DNA from: Hyphomicrobiales bacterium
Lineage (GTDB): Bacteria; Pseudomonadota; Alphaproteobacteria; Rhizobiales; Beijerinckiaceae
Direction of reading: 5' to 3'
Assembly: GCA_028290405.1 (NCBI GenBank)
Contig: JAQGJX010000030.1
Coordinates: 1 to 57,370, forward strand
Length of the DNA stretch: 57,370 bases
The position numbers and the translations under genes were made by a program. Position 1 is the first letter of the stretch; every line of letters begins with the position of its first letter. Shown one piece after another: positions 14,863 through 25,186 of this stretch. The notes under the pieces were generated by a model. The model did not search any database, had not been told where the DNA came from, and was given only the letters and a program-made list of their open reading frames with translations.

Positions 14863-15243
14863 ATGACCCAAGCGACGGCGCCATGGCCGACCGAACTGCG
14901 CCTCTCAAAGGACCGTCGCACGCTGATCGTCGCGTTTGAGGACGGCGTGCGGCACGAACTGCCCGCCGAGGCCCTGCGGGTGATGAGCCCCTCGGCGGAG
15001 GTGCAGGGCCATTCGGAGGCCGAGCGCAAGACGGTCGGCGGCAAGCGCAACGTCTCGATCATCAAGGTGGACGCGGTGGGCAATTACGCCGTGCGGCTGG
15101 CGTTCGACGACATGCACGACAGCGGCATCTACTCGTGGGCGTTCCTGCGCGAGCTGGGCGACAACCTCGAGAGCAAGTTCGCCCGCTACCTCGATGATCT
15201 GGCCGCCAAGGGGCTGGATCGCGACCGGCCGGGCGTGAAGTAG
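14863..15243 (+). CDS. DUF971 domain protein
   Basis: 126 residues: a small beta-rich domain with PTELRLSKDRRTLIVAFEDG at the start and YAVRLAFDDMHDSGIYSW near residues 73-90, typical of DUF971 (also the N-terminal domain of gamma-butyrobetaine hydroxylase). Stand-alone members are often linked to iron-sulfur or cofactor assembly, but no function is proven. It follows tusA by three bases. No cysteines for metal binding are apparent. Confidence 0.85.
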   Translation: MTQATAPWPTELRLSKDRRTLIVAFEDGVRHELPAEALRVMSPSAEVQGHSEAERKTVGGKRNVSIIKVDAVGNYAVRLAFDDMHDSGIYSWAFLRELGDNLESKFARYLDDLAAKGLDRDRPGVK

Positions 15244-15289
15244 CGGGCGCGCCGCTACTCGATGCGGCGGGCGCAATCTTCCAGTGCGT

Positions 15290-15811
15290 TCAGCGCTTTT
15301 CGGCCTCGTCGAGCCGCTGCTCGATCAGGTCCAGCGCGGTTTGCAGCGCCGCGTGGCGCACGCCCGTGCGGCCCATGTCGCCGAAGCGTTTCTCCACGTG
15401 CTGCACGGGCGTCATGCGCCGCGCGCTGCCGAACTGCACCAGCCCGACGGGCTTGGCGGGCGTGCCGCCGTCCGGCCCGGCGACGCCCGTGATGGACACG
15501 GCGATGTCGGCGCTGGAATGGGTGAGGGCGCCGTCCGCCATGGCGCGGGCCACTTCGGGGCTGACGGCGCCCCACGCGTCCAGAAGGCTGGAGGAGACGC
15601 CGAGCATCTGCTGCTTGGCCGCGTTGGAATACACCACGAAGCCGCGGTCGAACGCCGCCGACGAGCCGGGGACTTCCGTGAGCAGCGCCGCCACCAGGCC
15701 GCCCGTGCAGGACTCGGCGGTGGCGATGCGCAGCGACAGCGCCTTGGCGCGGCGGAGGATTTCAGCCGCGCGGGCGAGGTCGGCCTCGTTGAACATGGAA
15801 CCTGTCATCAA
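15290..15811 (-). CDS. pncC: CinA-family nicotinamide-nucleotide amidohydrolase
   Basis: 173 residues, the short CinA C-terminal (PncC) form. Signature segments are [11 protein letters not shown] (with the catalytic serine), [18 protein letters not shown] and [15 protein letters not shown]. It deamidates NMN to nicotinate mononucleotide in the NAD salvage cycle. Its ATG overlaps the stop of ispDF by four bases, so the two are translationally coupled, an arrangement common in this order. Confidence 0.92.
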   Translation of the reverse strand: MMTGSMFNEADLARAAEILRRAKALSLRIATAESCTGGLVAALLTEVPGSSAAFDRGFVVYSNAAKQQMLGVSSSLLDAWGAVSPEVARAMADGALTHSSADIAVSITGVAGPDGGTPAKPVGLVQFGSARRMTPVQHVEKRFGDMGRTGVRHAALQTALDLIEQRLDEAEKR

Positions 15812-17013
15812 ACGCTCCCGAACGGCAGGCGGATCGTCGCAATGGCCTGCGCGGCGATGCCCTCGCGGCGGCCCGTGAACCCCAATTGCTCCGACGTGGT
15901 GGCCTTCACTCCCACGCGGCCGACGTCCACGCCCGCGATCTGCGCGATGCGGGCCCGGATGGCGTCCCGGTGCGGGCCGACCTTGGGCGCTTCGCAGATC
16001 ACGGTCGCGTCCAGGTGCGCGACGACACCGCCCCGGGCGGTCACGCGCGCCACCGCGTCACGCAGGAAGGCGTCGGACGCCGCGCCTTTCCACTGCGGAT
16101 CGGAGGGCGGGAAATGGGCGCCGATGTCTCCGTCGGCGAGCGCGCCCAGGATGGCGTCGGTCAACGCATGCAGCAGCACGTCGGCGTCCGAATGGCCGAC
16201 GAGCGCCGCCGCATGCGGGATGCGTACGCCGCCGAGCCACACATGATCGCCGGGCCCGAAGGCGTGCACGTCGTAGCCAAGGCCCGTGCGCACGTCGCCG
16301 AGGCCGGCCAGCAAGCGCGCCTGCGCGGCGAGGAAATCGTCCGGTTCCGTCAACTTCATGTTCTGCGCCTCGCCCGGAAATGTGTGGACGGCGTGCCCCG
16401 CCCATTGCGCCACGGCAACGTCGTCCGGCAGGTCCACAAGCCCGGCGGCGGCGGCGCGCTCGTGCGCGCTGGAGATCAGCGCCAGATCGAATGCCTGCGG
16501 GGTCTGGACAGCCCGCACGCTGGCGCGGTCCACCGCGCCCAGCAAGGCGCCGTCCGGTCCGATGGTTTTCAGCGCGTCCGCAACCAGCGTGGCCGGAGCG
16601 GCCGCGCGATGGCGCCGAGCGGCGTCGACGGCGGCGCGAATTAATCCGATGCTTGCAAATGGCCGCGCAGCATCATGAATAAGAACAACTTTTATGCGTT
16701 CTTGAGAGAGCGCCCGAAGCCCGTGCAGCACGCTTTGCTGCCGGGTCGCGCCGCCCGGGACCGGAGCCGACATCGGGCCCGTGAAGCCTCGCGCCGCGTC
16801 GTCGAACAGCGCACGGTCGTCCGGGTGAATGACGGGCGTGACGAGGGCCTGCGGCAGTGCTGCCGCCAGCGCGGCCAGCGTGTGCGCCAGCACCGGGCGT
16901 CCGGTGAGGGGGCGATACTGCTTCGGCAGGCCGCCGCCGGCGCGCACGCCCCGGCCCGCCGCCACGAGCACGACGGCGACGTCGCTCGAATCCAAGATGC
17001 CTGACTGTTCCAT
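15808..17013 (-). CDS. ispDF: bifunctional IspD/IspF of the MEP isoprenoid pathway
   Basis: 401 residues. The N-terminal half (to about 230) is the cytidylyltransferase Isp[20 protein letters not shown] and [10 protein letters not shown]. The C-terminal half is the cyclodiphosphate synthase Isp[30 protein letters not shown] and the zinc-binding DVH pair. The fusion supplies the middle steps of isopentenyl diphosphate synthesis and is typical of alphaproteobacteria. Start ATG at 17013; dusB is divergent 146 bases away. Confidence 0.95.
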   Translation of the reverse strand: MEQSGILDSSDVAVVLVAAGRGVRAGGGLPKQYRPLTGRPVLAHTLAALAAALPQALVTPVIHPDDRALFDDAARGFTGPMSAPVPGGATRQQSVLHGLRALSQERIKVVLIHDAARPFASIGLIRAAVDAARRHRAAAPATLVADALKTIGPDGALLGAVDRASVRAVQTPQAFDLALISSAHERAAAAGLVDLPDDVAVAQWAGHAVHTFPGEAQNMKLTEPDDFLAAQARLLAGLGDVRTGLGYDVHAFGPGDHVWLGGVRIPHAAALVGHSDADVLLHALTDAILGALADGDIGAHFPPSDPQWKGAASDAFLRDAVARVTARGGVVAHLDATVICEAPKVGPHRDAIRARIAQIAGVDVGRVGVKATTSEQLGFTGRREGIAAQAIATIRLPFGSV

Positions 17014-17159
17014 GCCGGCCTATCGTGTCCCGTGTTTGCCCGTTGTCGTCAACGGTTGCGCGCGGAGCGCCTTTTGCTGCGCCGCACCGCGCGCCGTCAT
17101 CTCTCCCGCACCGCGTCATGCCGGTTGGCTTGCGGCCCGGAAATGGCTATGTTTCGGGC

Positions 17160-18182
17160 ATGGTTGAAGATGCACAGTCCGTAGGCGCCACCATCCGCGT
17201 GGGTCCCATCGCGCTTGAGGGACGGGCCCTGCTGGCGCCGATGTCCGGGGTCACGGACGTGGGGATGCGGCGTATCGCGTGCCGCTTCGGCGCGTCGCTC
17301 GTCGTGTCGGAAATGGTCGCCTCGGACGATTTCGTGCGCGGGCATGAGGAAAGCCGCCTGCGCGCCGAAGGCGCGGGGGTGTCGCCCCACGTCGTTCAGA
17401 TCGCCGGATGCGAGCCCCACTGGATGGGCGAGGCGGCGCGGCTGGCTGAAGCGTCCGGCGCGGACGCCATCGACATCAACATGGGGTGCCCGGCCAAGCG
17501 CGTGACGGGGGGCTATGCGGGTTCGGCCCTCATGCGCACCCCGGACCTCGCACTGGCGCTGATCGATGCGACGGTGGCGGCGGTGCGCATTCCCGTGACC
17601 CTGAAGATGCGCCTGGGCTGGGACGACGCCACACACAACGCCGCCGCGATCGCCCGGCGCGCTGAAGACGCCGGCGTGCGGATGCTCGCCATTCATGGGC
17701 GCACGCGCATGCAGTTCTACAAGGGCCGGGCGGACTGGAGCGCCATCCGCCCCGTCGTGGAGGCGACGCGCCTGCCGGTGATCGCCAACGGCGATTGCGC
17801 CACCGCCCAGCAGGCTCGCGACATGCTGGCGCGCTCTGGCGCAGCGGGCGTGATGATCGGCCGCGCGGCCGTGGGCCGTCCGTGGCTGGTGGGCGAAATC
17901 GCCCGCGAGCTGGAGGGCAGGGCGGCGGCGCCGCCGTCCCCGGGCGAGAAGCTCACGGCGGCGCTCGAGCATCTCGAGACGCTGCTCGAGGCCATGGGCC
18001 CCCGCACGGGACTGCGGCACGCCCGCAAGCATCTCTCGGCCTACGCCGATGAGGCGGGCGCCGCGCTGAGCCCGCACGGGCTGGCGCTGCGGCTGGAACT
18101 GGTGACGACCGACGAGCCCGCACGGGCGCGCGCGCTTCTCACGCGCCTCTTCATGGATCAGACAGGGACGCAAGCAGCATGA
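17160..18182 (+). CDS. dusB: tRNA-dihydrouridine synthase B (NifR3)
   Basis: 340 residues, FMN-dependent reduction of uridine in the tRNA D-loop. [34 protein letters not shown] (with the catalytic cysteine) and [11 protein letters not shown] are diagnostic. The ATG at 17160 gives MVEDAQS; longer in-frame starts would add an atypical N-terminus. The stop overlaps the ntrB start (ATGA), reproducing the classical nifR3-ntrB coupling of this order. Confidence 0.94.
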   Translation: MVEDAQSVGATIRVGPIALEGRALLAPMSGVTDVGMRRIACRFGASLVVSEMVASDDFVRGHEESRLRAEGAGVSPHVVQIAGCEPHWMGEAARLAEASGADAIDINMGCPAKRVTGGYAGSALMRTPDLALALIDATVAAVRIPVTLKMRLGWDDATHNAAAIARRAEDAGVRMLAIHGRTRMQFYKGRADWSAIRPVVEATRLPVIANGDCATAQQARDMLARSGAAGVMIGRAAVGRPWLVGEIARELEGRAAAPPSPGEKLTAALEHLETLLEAMGPRTGLRHARKHLSAYADEAGAALSPHGLALRLELVTTDEPARARALLTRLFMDQTGTQAA

Positions 18183-19297
18183 GCGCCACATCGACCCGCG
18201 AGGTCCCGTCGTCGCAAATCCTCGGCGTGTTGCCGCATCCGGTCATCACGCTGGACGCAAGCGGCCAGGTGATAGACGCCAACGCGGCGTCAGAAGCTTT
18301 CTTCCAGATGGGGAAGGCCCAGCTCAAGCGCAGCCGGCTCGCGGACCTGTTGCCGTTCGGTTCGCCTATCGTGAGCGTGATCGACGAGGCGCGGGCGCGG
18401 CGCGCGACCATCAACGAGTACCGCATCGACGTGAGCACGCCGCGCATCGGACCGGACCGGATCGTGGACGTGAACGCGATCCCGCTGCTGCCGGATGCTG
18501 AATTTATAGTCATAATGCTTCAAGAACGCACAATTGCCGACAAGATGGACAGGCAGTTGACGCATAGAGGGGCAGCCCGTTCGGTGTCCGCGCTGGCGGC
18601 CATGCTTGCGCACGAGATCAAGAACCCGCTTTCGGGCATTCGCGGCGCCGCGCAATTGCTCGAGACGGACCTTTCCGACGACGACCGCGCGCTCACCCGG
18701 CTCATCTGCGACGAGACGGACCGCATCGTGAAGCTGGTGGACCGCATGGAGGCGTTTTCCGACGAGCGCCCCACGGAGCGCGCCGCCGTGAACATCCATT
18801 TCGTGCTGGACCACGTGAAGCGCATCGCCCAGGCGGGTTTCGCGCGCCACATCCGTTTCATCGAGAGCTACGACCCCTCCCTGCCGCCCGTGGACGGCAA
18901 CCGCGACCAGTTGATCCAGGTGTTCCTGAACCTGGTCAAGAACGCCGCCGAGGCCGTCGGGGAGGACGCCATAGACGGGGAAATCGAGCTGACGACAGCG
19001 TTCCGCCCGGGCGTGCGCATGCGCGTGGCGGGCGCGTCGACCCCCGTGGCGCTGCCGCTCGAGTTCTGCGTGCGCGACAACGGTCCCGGGGTCGCGCCGG
19101 AGCTGATGGACCGGCTGTTCGATCCCTTCGTCACCAGCAAAACCTCAGGAACTGGCCTCGGTCTTGCACTGGTTGCAAAGTTGATCGGTGATCACGGCGG
19201 GATCATCGAATGCGAGTCCCACCCCCGCCGAACGATGTTCAGGGTTTTGTTGCCCATGTTCTCTCCCCGGGACGGTCGGGGCGACGATCAGGGATGA
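18179..19297 (+). CDS. ntrB: nitrogen sensor histidine kinase NtrB
   Basis: 372 residues, soluble. A PAS domain (to about 115) is followed by the phosphoacceptor region [16 protein letters not shown] with His145, then the ATPase with [18 protein letters not shown] and GTGLGLALV. By family knowledge it phosphorylates NtrC when glutamine is low, under PII control. Its ATG overlaps the dusB stop, and ntrC starts 29 bases after its stop behind AGGAGAAG. No PII gene is in the window. Confidence 0.95.
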   Translation: MSATSTREVPSSQILGVLPHPVITLDASGQVIDANAASEAFFQMGKAQLKRSRLADLLPFGSPIVSVIDEARARRATINEYRIDVSTPRIGPDRIVDVNAIPLLPDAEFIVIMLQERTIADKMDRQLTHRGAARSVSALAAMLAHEIKNPLSGIRGAAQLLETDLSDDDRALTRLICDETDRIVKLVDRMEAFSDERPTERAAVNIHFVLDHVKRIAQAGFARHIRFIESYDPSLPPVDGNRDQLIQVFLNLVKNAAEAVGEDAIDGEIELTTAFRPGVRMRVAGASTPVALPLEFCVRDNGPGVAPELMDRLFDPFVTSKTSGTGLGLALVAKLIGDHGGIIECESHPRRTMFRVLLPMFSPRDGRGDDQG

Positions 19298-19326
19298 CAA
19301 GTCGGCGATCAGGAGAAGAGCCCACG

Positions 19327-20811
19327 ATGGCGAGCGGTAACATCCTCATAGCCGACGACGACGCCGCCATCAGGACCGTTCTCAACCAGGCCCTGTCCCG
19401 CGCGGGATACGAAGTGCGCGTGACCGGCAACGCCGCGACGCTCTGGCGCTGGGTGCAGGCCGGGGAGGGCGACCTGGTGATCACCGACGTGGTCATGCCC
19501 GACGAGAACGCCTTCGACCTGCTGCCGCGCATCAAGAAGCTGCGGCCTGACCTGCCGATCATCGTGATGAGCGCGCAGAACACGTTCATGACCGCCATCA
19601 AGGCCTCGGAGCGCGGCGCCTACGACTACCTCCCCAAGCCCTTCGACCTGAAGGACCTCGTCTCCATCGTCGGCCGCGCGCTGAGCCAGCCCAAGGCGCG
19701 GGCCACGCGCGAGACGACGGAGGAGATCGAGGGCATGCCGCTGGTTGGCCGCTCGCCCGCCATGCAGGAGATCTACCGCACGCTCGCCCGCCTGATGCAG
19801 ACGGATCTCACGGTGATGATCACCGGCGAGTCCGGCACCGGCAAGGAGTTGGTCGCCAAGGCGCTGCACGATTACGGCAAGCGCCGCGCGGGCCCGTTCG
19901 TGGCCATCAACATGGCGGCCATTCCGCGCGACCTGATCGAGAGCGAGTTGTTTGGCCACGAGAAGGGCGCCTTTACGGGCGCGGCCGCCCGCTCCGTGGG
20001 CCGGTTCGAGCAGGCCGAAGGCGGCACGCTGTTCCTCGACGAAATCGGCGACATGCCCATGGAGGCGCAGACGCGCCTGCTGCGCGTGTTGCAACAGGGC
20101 GAATACACCACGGTCGGCGGGAGGGCGCCGATCCGCACCAACGTGCGCATCGTGGCCGCCACCAACAAGGACCTGCGCATCCTCATCCAGCAGGGCCTGT
20201 TCCGCGAAGACCTGTTCTTCCGCCTCAACGTGGTGCCGCTGCGCCTGCCGCCCCTGCGCGAGCGCACGGAGGACATTCCCGATCTCGTGCGCCACTTCTT
20301 CAAGCTGGCAGCAACCCAGGGCCTGCCGCTGAAATACGTGGACGGCGCTGCGCTGGAGCGCATGAAGCGCCATCGCTGGCCGGGCAACATCCGCGAGTTG
20401 GAGAACCTGGTGCGGCGTCTTGCGGCGCTTTATCCGCAGGAGACCGTCACCGAGCAGCTTGTGGAGACGGAGCTTGGCTTCGACGCCGCGCCCCCGTCCG
20501 ACCGTCCCAGCCTGATGAACGGCGCGCCCGCCATGGCGCCCGCGGCTTTCGCGGCGGACGACGGGGCGTCGTTGTCAATGTCGGTCGAACATCACCTCGC
20601 GTCGCTCTTCAAGGCGCACGGCGACGACCTGCCGCCTGCGGGCCTGTATCACCGCGTCCTGCGCGAGGTGGAAGGGCCGCTGCTCTCGGCGGCCCTGGCG
20701 GCCACGCGCGGCAACCAGATCAAGGCGGCCGAACTGCTGGGGCTCAATCGCAACACGCTGCGCAAGAAGGTCCGCGATCTCGACATCCGGCTGATGCGCT
20801 CGCCTCGCTGA
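19327..20811 (+). CDS. ntrC: nitrogen response regulator NtrC (sigma-54 activator)
   Basis: 494 residues. Receiver domain with Asp54 in [13 protein letters not shown]+ domain with GESGTGKE and the sigma-54 contact loop GAFTGA; Fis-type HTH at the end ([19 protein letters not shown]). All parts needed to activate sigma-54 promoters are present, and one such promoter is seen before amt at about 43.26 kb. It is followed by a 250-base gap before ntrY containing a palindrome. Confidence 0.96.
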   Translation: MASGNILIADDDAAIRTVLNQALSRAGYEVRVTGNAATLWRWVQAGEGDLVITDVVMPDENAFDLLPRIKKLRPDLPIIVMSAQNTFMTAIKASERGAYDYLPKPFDLKDLVSIVGRALSQPKARATRETTEEIEGMPLVGRSPAMQEIYRTLARLMQTDLTVMITGESGTGKELVAKALHDYGKRRAGPFVAINMAAIPRDLIESELFGHEKGAFTGAAARSVGRFEQAEGGTLFLDEIGDMPMEAQTRLLRVLQQGEYTTVGGRAPIRTNVRIVAATNKDLRILIQQGLFREDLFFRLNVVPLRLPPLRERTEDIPDLVRHFFKLAATQGLPLKYVDGAALERMKRHRWPGNIRELENLVRRLAALYPQETVTEQLVETELGFDAAPPSDRPSLMNGAPAMAPAAFAADDGASLSMSVEHHLASLFKAHGDDLPPAGLYHRVLREVEGPLLSAALAATRGNQIKAAELLGLNRNTLRKKVRDLDIRLMRSPR

Positions 20812-20961
20812 TCAGGCCGTCCTGGAGCCTGCAAAAGACCTCCGGGCCGGAGGCGGAACCCCCGCGACGAGCTGCGCTCGCGCGGGCGCTATCCACAACA
20901 TCTCAGCGCCTTTTCACAATTGTGGCGCATCGCTCCAAATTTTGTCGCAATCAGGCAACAC

Positions 20962-20979
20962 CGTTGTATTAATGCAACG
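20962..20979. promoter_or_regulatory. 18-base near-perfect palindrome before ntrY
   Basis: CGTTGTATTAATGCAACG reads the same on both strands except at one symmetrical base pair. It overlaps a possible -10 region (TGTATT, 17 bases after TTGTCG at 20942) and touches the alternative GTG start at 20979. A second, 10-base palindrome CACAATTGTG lies at 20915. The position is right for an operator controlling ntrYX. Which regulator binds is unknown. Confidence 0.45.
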
Positions 20980-21062
20980 TGGAACGCTCGCGGATTCGCG
21001 CGCCGGCCGCCCCTCCGGGGCCGCTGCGCGACCCCTGCCGAGCGGCCAAACCCTGGGTGCTG

Positions 21063-23306
21063 ATGTCGCTGTCGCCACAATCAGAAACAATTGCGACGCC
21101 GGCGAACGAGCGCCGTTGGCTCGCGCGGCTGGGACCGATCTCAGTCTCGCTGGGGCTGGTGTGCGCCGTCGCGACGCTGTTCATCTTCGCCGATTACACG
21201 CCCATCGCGCCCACCAGCCAGGTGGTGCTGCTGCTGTTCGCCCTGAACGGCGCGATCATCCTGTTCCTCATCGGCCTGCTGGTCGCCGAGGTCCGGCATC
21301 TGGTCGCCGCGCGGCGCGCGCAGCGGGCGGGGGCGCGCATCCACATCCGCATGGTGACGCTGTTCTCGGGGATCGCGGCGTTTCCCGCGGTGCTGATCGC
21401 CATCGTGGGTTCGGTGACGCTCGACCGGGTGCTCAACCCCGCCTTCTTTCAGGACGTGCGCGGGTTCATCTACACCACCGGGGAGGTGGCGCGCGTGTTT
21501 CGCGAGGCGCAGTGCCGGGCGCTGTTGCAGGAAGCCAAGCTGACCGCCTCGGACCTTGACCGCATCAGCCCTCTGTTCGCCTCCAACAGGCCCCTGTTCC
21601 GCGACTATTTCGCCGGCCGCTCCAAGGTCCTGGGGTTCTCGTCCGCCGCCATGATCAAGCGCGACGGCGCGGCGGTGGAATTCGGCACGGCCCCCGGGTC
21701 GCGCATCGTCACACCCGAGGCGACCGACTTCGAGGACGCCGCCAAGGACGAACCGCTCTGCCTCGTGCTGGACGAGGGCCGCACCTTCGTGGCCCTGCGG
21801 CAGATGACGGCGTTTCCCGACACCTACATGTACGCGGCCCGCGCGGTCGATCCGCTGGCGACGGAATTCCCCAACCAGGTGCAGAACCTGACGGCGCTCT
21901 ACGAGGCCTATGAGGCGCACCGGCGCAACATCCAGATCGCTTTCGCGACCATGTATGTCCTCATCGCGCTCATCATGCTGCTGTCGGCCACATGGCTCGG
22001 CCTGTCGGTCGCCAACCGGCTCGTCACGCCGATCCGGCGGCTGATCGCCGCCACCGACCAGGTGTCCTCGGGCAATCTCTACGTGCAGGTCCCGGTCAAC
22101 CGGGTGGAAGGCGACCTCGCGCACCTGGGCGAGACCTTCAACAAGATGACGTCCGAATTGCGCCTGCAACAGAACCGCCTGATCGCCGCAAGCCGCCTGA
22201 ACGACGAGCGGCGCGTGTTCACCGAAGCCGTGCTGTCCGGGGTGCCGGCCGCCATCATCGGCGTGAACTCGCGCGGCGACGTGAACGTGCTCAACCCCTC
22301 CGCGTTCCGACTGCTGGACGAGAGCGTCGACGTCGATCCCGACCATGCGGTCGGCAAGCCGATCACGGAGATCATCCCCGAGCTGGCGCCTGCGCTGGAG
22401 GCAGCGCGCAGCAGCCACATGCGCACCTACCAGGGCCAGTTGAGCCTGATGCGCAAGGGACGCGAGCGCATGTTCAACGTGCGCGTCACCACCGAGCAGT
22501 CCCAGAGCGTGGACCGCAACCAGGTCATCACGCTGGACGACATCACCGATCTTGTCTCGGCGCAGCGCACGTCCGCGTGGGCGGACGTGGCGCGCCGCAT
22601 CGCCCACGAGATCAAGAACCCGCTCACGCCCATCCAGCTCTCCGCAGAGCGCCTGAAGCGCAAATACGGCAAGGTGATCGTGGAAGATCGCGCGGTCTTC
22701 GACCAGTGCACGGACACGATCGTGCGGCAGGTGGACGACATCAAGCGCATGGTGGACGAGTTCTCGTCCTTCGCCCGCATGCCAAAGGCGCGGCTCGAGC
22801 CCGGCGACCTCAACGAGTGCGTGCATCAGGTGGCGTTCCTGATGCGGGTGGGCCATCCCGACGTCACAATTGAAGAAGAGCTTGCCGAGCCGCCGGTCGT
22901 CACCTGGTTCGACCGGCGCCTGCTCTCGCAAGCGGTCACCAACATCGTGAAGAACGCCACCGAGGGCATGTCGGCCGAGGAGGGCGGGGAGCGTCCCGCG
23001 CCGCGCATCGTCGTGCGCACCTCGCGCGAGGACGGCGTGGCGGCGGTGGACGTGATCGACAACGGCAAGGGATTCCCAAAGGAAAACCGCCAGCGGCTGC
23101 TGGAGCCCTACATGACGACCCGCGCGGAAGGCACCGGCCTTGGCCTGCCGATCGTCGCCAAGATCCTCGAGGATCACGGCGGCGGCATCGAGTTGCTCGA
23201 TGCGCCGGGCGGGCAGGGCGCCTGGGTGCGCCTCTATTTCCCTGATCGCTCCGAAGCGGTCGACCCCGATCTGGCCGCTGGCGGACGCGCCGGCGCCCCA
23301 GCCTGA
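21063..23306 (+). CDS. ntrY: membrane sensor histidine kinase NtrY
   Basis: About 747 residues from the ATG at 21063; a GTG at 20979 would add 28 atypical residues. Hydrophobic helices near the N-terminus flank a periplasmic sensing region; a further helix about 300 residues in precedes HAMP, PAS and kinase domains. The phosphoacceptor is His515 in [14 protein letters not shown]; the ATP-binding motifs NIVKNATEGM, VIDNGKGFP and GTGLGLPIV are present. It pairs with NtrX, 14 bases downstream. Its signal is debated in the literature (nitrogen, redox or envelope). Confidence 0.94.
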   Translation: MSLSPQSETIATPANERRWLARLGPISVSLGLVCAVATLFIFADYTPIAPTSQVVLLLFALNGAIILFLIGLLVAEVRHLVAARRAQRAGARIHIRMVTLFSGIAAFPAVLIAIVGSVTLDRVLNPAFFQDVRGFIYTTGEVARVFREAQCRALLQEAKLTASDLDRISPLFASNRPLFRDYFAGRSKVLGFSSAAMIKRDGAAVEFGTAPGSRIVTPEATDFEDAAKDEPLCLVLDEGRTFVALRQMTAFPDTYMYAARAVDPLATEFPNQVQNLTALYEAYEAHRRNIQIAFATMYVLIALIMLLSATWLGLSVANRLVTPIRRLIAATDQVSSGNLYVQVPVNRVEGDLAHLGETFNKMTSELRLQQNRLIAASRLNDERRVFTEAVLSGVPAAIIGVNSRGDVNVLNPSAFRLLDESVDVDPDHAVGKPITEIIPELAPALEAARSSHMRTYQGQLSLMRKGRERMFNVRVTTEQSQSVDRNQVITLDDITDLVSAQRTSAWADVARRIAHEIKNPLTPIQLSAERLKRKYGKVIVEDRAVFDQCTDTIVRQVDDIKRMVDEFSSFARMPKARLEPGDLNECVHQVAFLMRVGHPDVTIEEELAEPPVVTWFDRRLLSQAVTNIVKNATEGMSAEEGGERPAPRIVVRTSREDGVAAVDVIDNGKGFPKENRQRLLEPYMTTRAEGTGLGLPIVAKILEDHGGGIELLDAPGGQGAWVRLYFPDRSEAVDPDLAAGGRAGAPA

Positions 23307-23320
23307 ATTGAGAGAAGACG

Positions 23321-24688
23321 ATGGCCGCTGATATCCTCATTGTCGACGACGAAGCAGACATCCGCGAAGGCGTGGCGGGCATCCTCTCGGACGAGGGGCA
23401 TGGCACCCGCACGGCCAAGAACTCCGACGAGGCGCTGGCGGCGATCGAAGCGCGGCGGCCCAGCCTCGTGTTCCTCGACATCTGGATGCAGGGATCGCGC
23501 CTCGACGGGCTGCAATTGCTGCAGGTCGTGCGCGAGCAGCATCCCACGCTGCCGGTGGTGATGATCTCTGGCCACGGCAACATCGAGACTGCGGTGTCCG
23601 CCATCAAGTTCGGCGCCTACGACTTCATCGAGAAGCCCTTCAAGGCCGACCGGCTGGTGCTGGTCGCCGACCGCGCGCTCGAGGCCTCCCGCCTCAAGCG
23701 CGAGGTGACGGAGTTGCGCGCGCGCGCTGGCGCCGCCAACCGCATCGTCGGCAAGTCCACGGTGATGAACCAGTTGCGGCAGGTCGTGGAGCGCGTGGCG
23801 TCGGCCAATTCGCGCATCATGATCACGGGCGCGTCCGGCGTCGGCAAGGAGCTGACCGCCCGGGTGATGCACGAGATGTCGCCCCGCGCCCAAGGCCCGT
23901 TCGTGGCGATCAACGCGGCCAACATCACGCCAGACTCCATGGAGACCGAGCTGTTCGGCGTGGAGGGCGGCGACGCGCGCAACCGCAAGGTCGGCGCGCT
24001 GGAGGAGGCCCACGGGGGCACGCTCTATCTAGACGAAGTCACCGACATGCCCCGCGAGACCCAGAACCGGATTCTGCGGGTGCTGGTGGACCAGAATTTC
24101 CAGCGGGTCGGGGGCGCCACCCGGGTCCACGTGGACGTGCGCATCATCTCGTCGGCCAGCAAGGACTTGGCGGCATCCATCGCCGAGGGGACTTTCCGCG
24201 AGGACCTGTTCCACCGGCTCTCTGTGGTGCCGATCCGCGTGCCGTCGCTATCGGAGCGGCGGGAGGACATTCCCGAGCTGGTCGAATATTTCATGGACCA
24301 GCTCTCGACCTCCACCGGCATGGCGCGCCGCGTGGTCGCGCCCGACGCCATGGCGGTGCTGCAATCCCACGACTGGCCGGGCAACATCCGGCAGTTGCGC
24401 AACAACGTCGAGCGCCTGATGATTCTCGCCAGCGGCGAGCCGGACGCGGAAATCACCGCCGAAATGCTTCCCTCGGAGATCGGCGCGCTGGTGCCCTCGA
24501 CGCCCAATGGGGCAGGGGGCGAAAAGCTCATGAGCCTGCCGCTGCGGGACGCCCGCGAGGTGTTCGAGCGCGAGTACCTTGTGGCGCAGATCAGCCGCTT
24601 CGGGGGCAACATTTCGCGCACCGCGGAGTTCATCGGCATGGAGCGCTCGGCCCTGCACCGCAAGCTGAAATCGCTCGCCATCGACTGA
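23321..24688 (+). CDS. ntrX: response regulator NtrX
   Basis: 455 residues. Receiver with Asp53 in LVFLDIWMQGS, AAA+ domain with GASGVGKE, and a C-terminal Fis-type HTH (GGNISRTAEFIGMERSALH). Where sigma-54 activators have GAFTGA, this protein instead reads GGDARNRKVGALEEAHGG, so it should not contact sigma-54. That is the usual alphaproteobacterial NtrX state. Co-transcribed with ntrY. hfq begins 214 bases later. Confidence 0.94.
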   Translation: MAADILIVDDEADIREGVAGILSDEGHGTRTAKNSDEALAAIEARRPSLVFLDIWMQGSRLDGLQLLQVVREQHPTLPVVMISGHGNIETAVSAIKFGAYDFIEKPFKADRLVLVADRALEASRLKREVTELRARAGAANRIVGKSTVMNQLRQVVERVASANSRIMITGASGVGKELTARVMHEMSPRAQGPFVAINAANITPDSMETELFGVEGGDARNRKVGALEEAHGGTLYLDEVTDMPRETQNRILRVLVDQNFQRVGGATRVHVDVRIISSASKDLAASIAEGTFREDLFHRLSVVPIRVPSLSERREDIPELVEYFMDQLSTSTGMARRVVAPDAMAVLQSHDWPGNIRQLRNNVERLMILASGEPDAEITAEMLPSEIGALVPSTPNGAGGEKLMSLPLRDAREVFEREYLVAQISRFGGNISRTAEFIGMERSALHRKLKSLAID

Positions 24689-24902
24689 CGTTTCGGGCGG
24701 CGGCGCCAAGGCCCTGCACAAGGAAAGGGCGCCATTTCGTTGTACCGGATAAACATTCGGGAAAGCTGCAGCAAAGGCTTGCCATCGCGGGCGGGCCGTC
24801 CTTTACTCGGGTAGTGCTGCGTGCGATGTCACAAGAGCGATAAAATCGCATGATCTGCCTGCCGTGACATTCGGACGGAAGCAGAGCAAGAAAGGTAAAA
24901 AA

Positions 24903-25163
24903 ATGGCGGCCGAACGCGCCCAAAATCTGCAGGACACCTTCCTCAACTACGTCAGGAAGAACAAAGTCCCGCTCACCATCTTCCTCGTCAACGGCGTCAA
25001 GCTTCAGGGCGTCGTGACCTGGTTCGACAACTTTTGTTTGCTGCTGCGCCGCGATGGCCACTCGCAACTTGTCTACAAGCACGCCATATCCACGATCATG
25101 CCCGGCACGCCGATTTCGATGTTCGAACCGGCGGATGAAGGCGGGGAGAAACCCCAGCCGTGA
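24903..25163 (+). CDS. hfq: RNA chaperone Hfq
   Basis: 86 residues: [20 protein letters not shown] and [10 protein letters not shown] are the Sm1 and Sm2 motifs. It forms a hexamer that pairs small RNAs with mRNAs. The ATG at 24903 follows GAAAGG. In the 214-base upstream region there is a GCGAT-AAA-ATCGC palindrome (24837-24849) that may mark a promoter or regulator site. hflX starts 23 bases downstream, the classic hfq-hflX pair. Confidence 0.96.
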   Translation: MAAERAQNLQDTFLNYVRKNKVPLTIFLVNGVKLQGVVTWFDNFCLLLRRDGHSQLVYKHAISTIMPGTPISMFEPADEGGEKPQP

Positions 25164-25186
25164 CGCGGGCTTGAGCTGGAGCTCAC

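Noticed and set aside
21141..23177. Long minus-strand frame across ntrY
   Set aside because: Same shadow effect; the plus-strand product is a complete histidine kinase.
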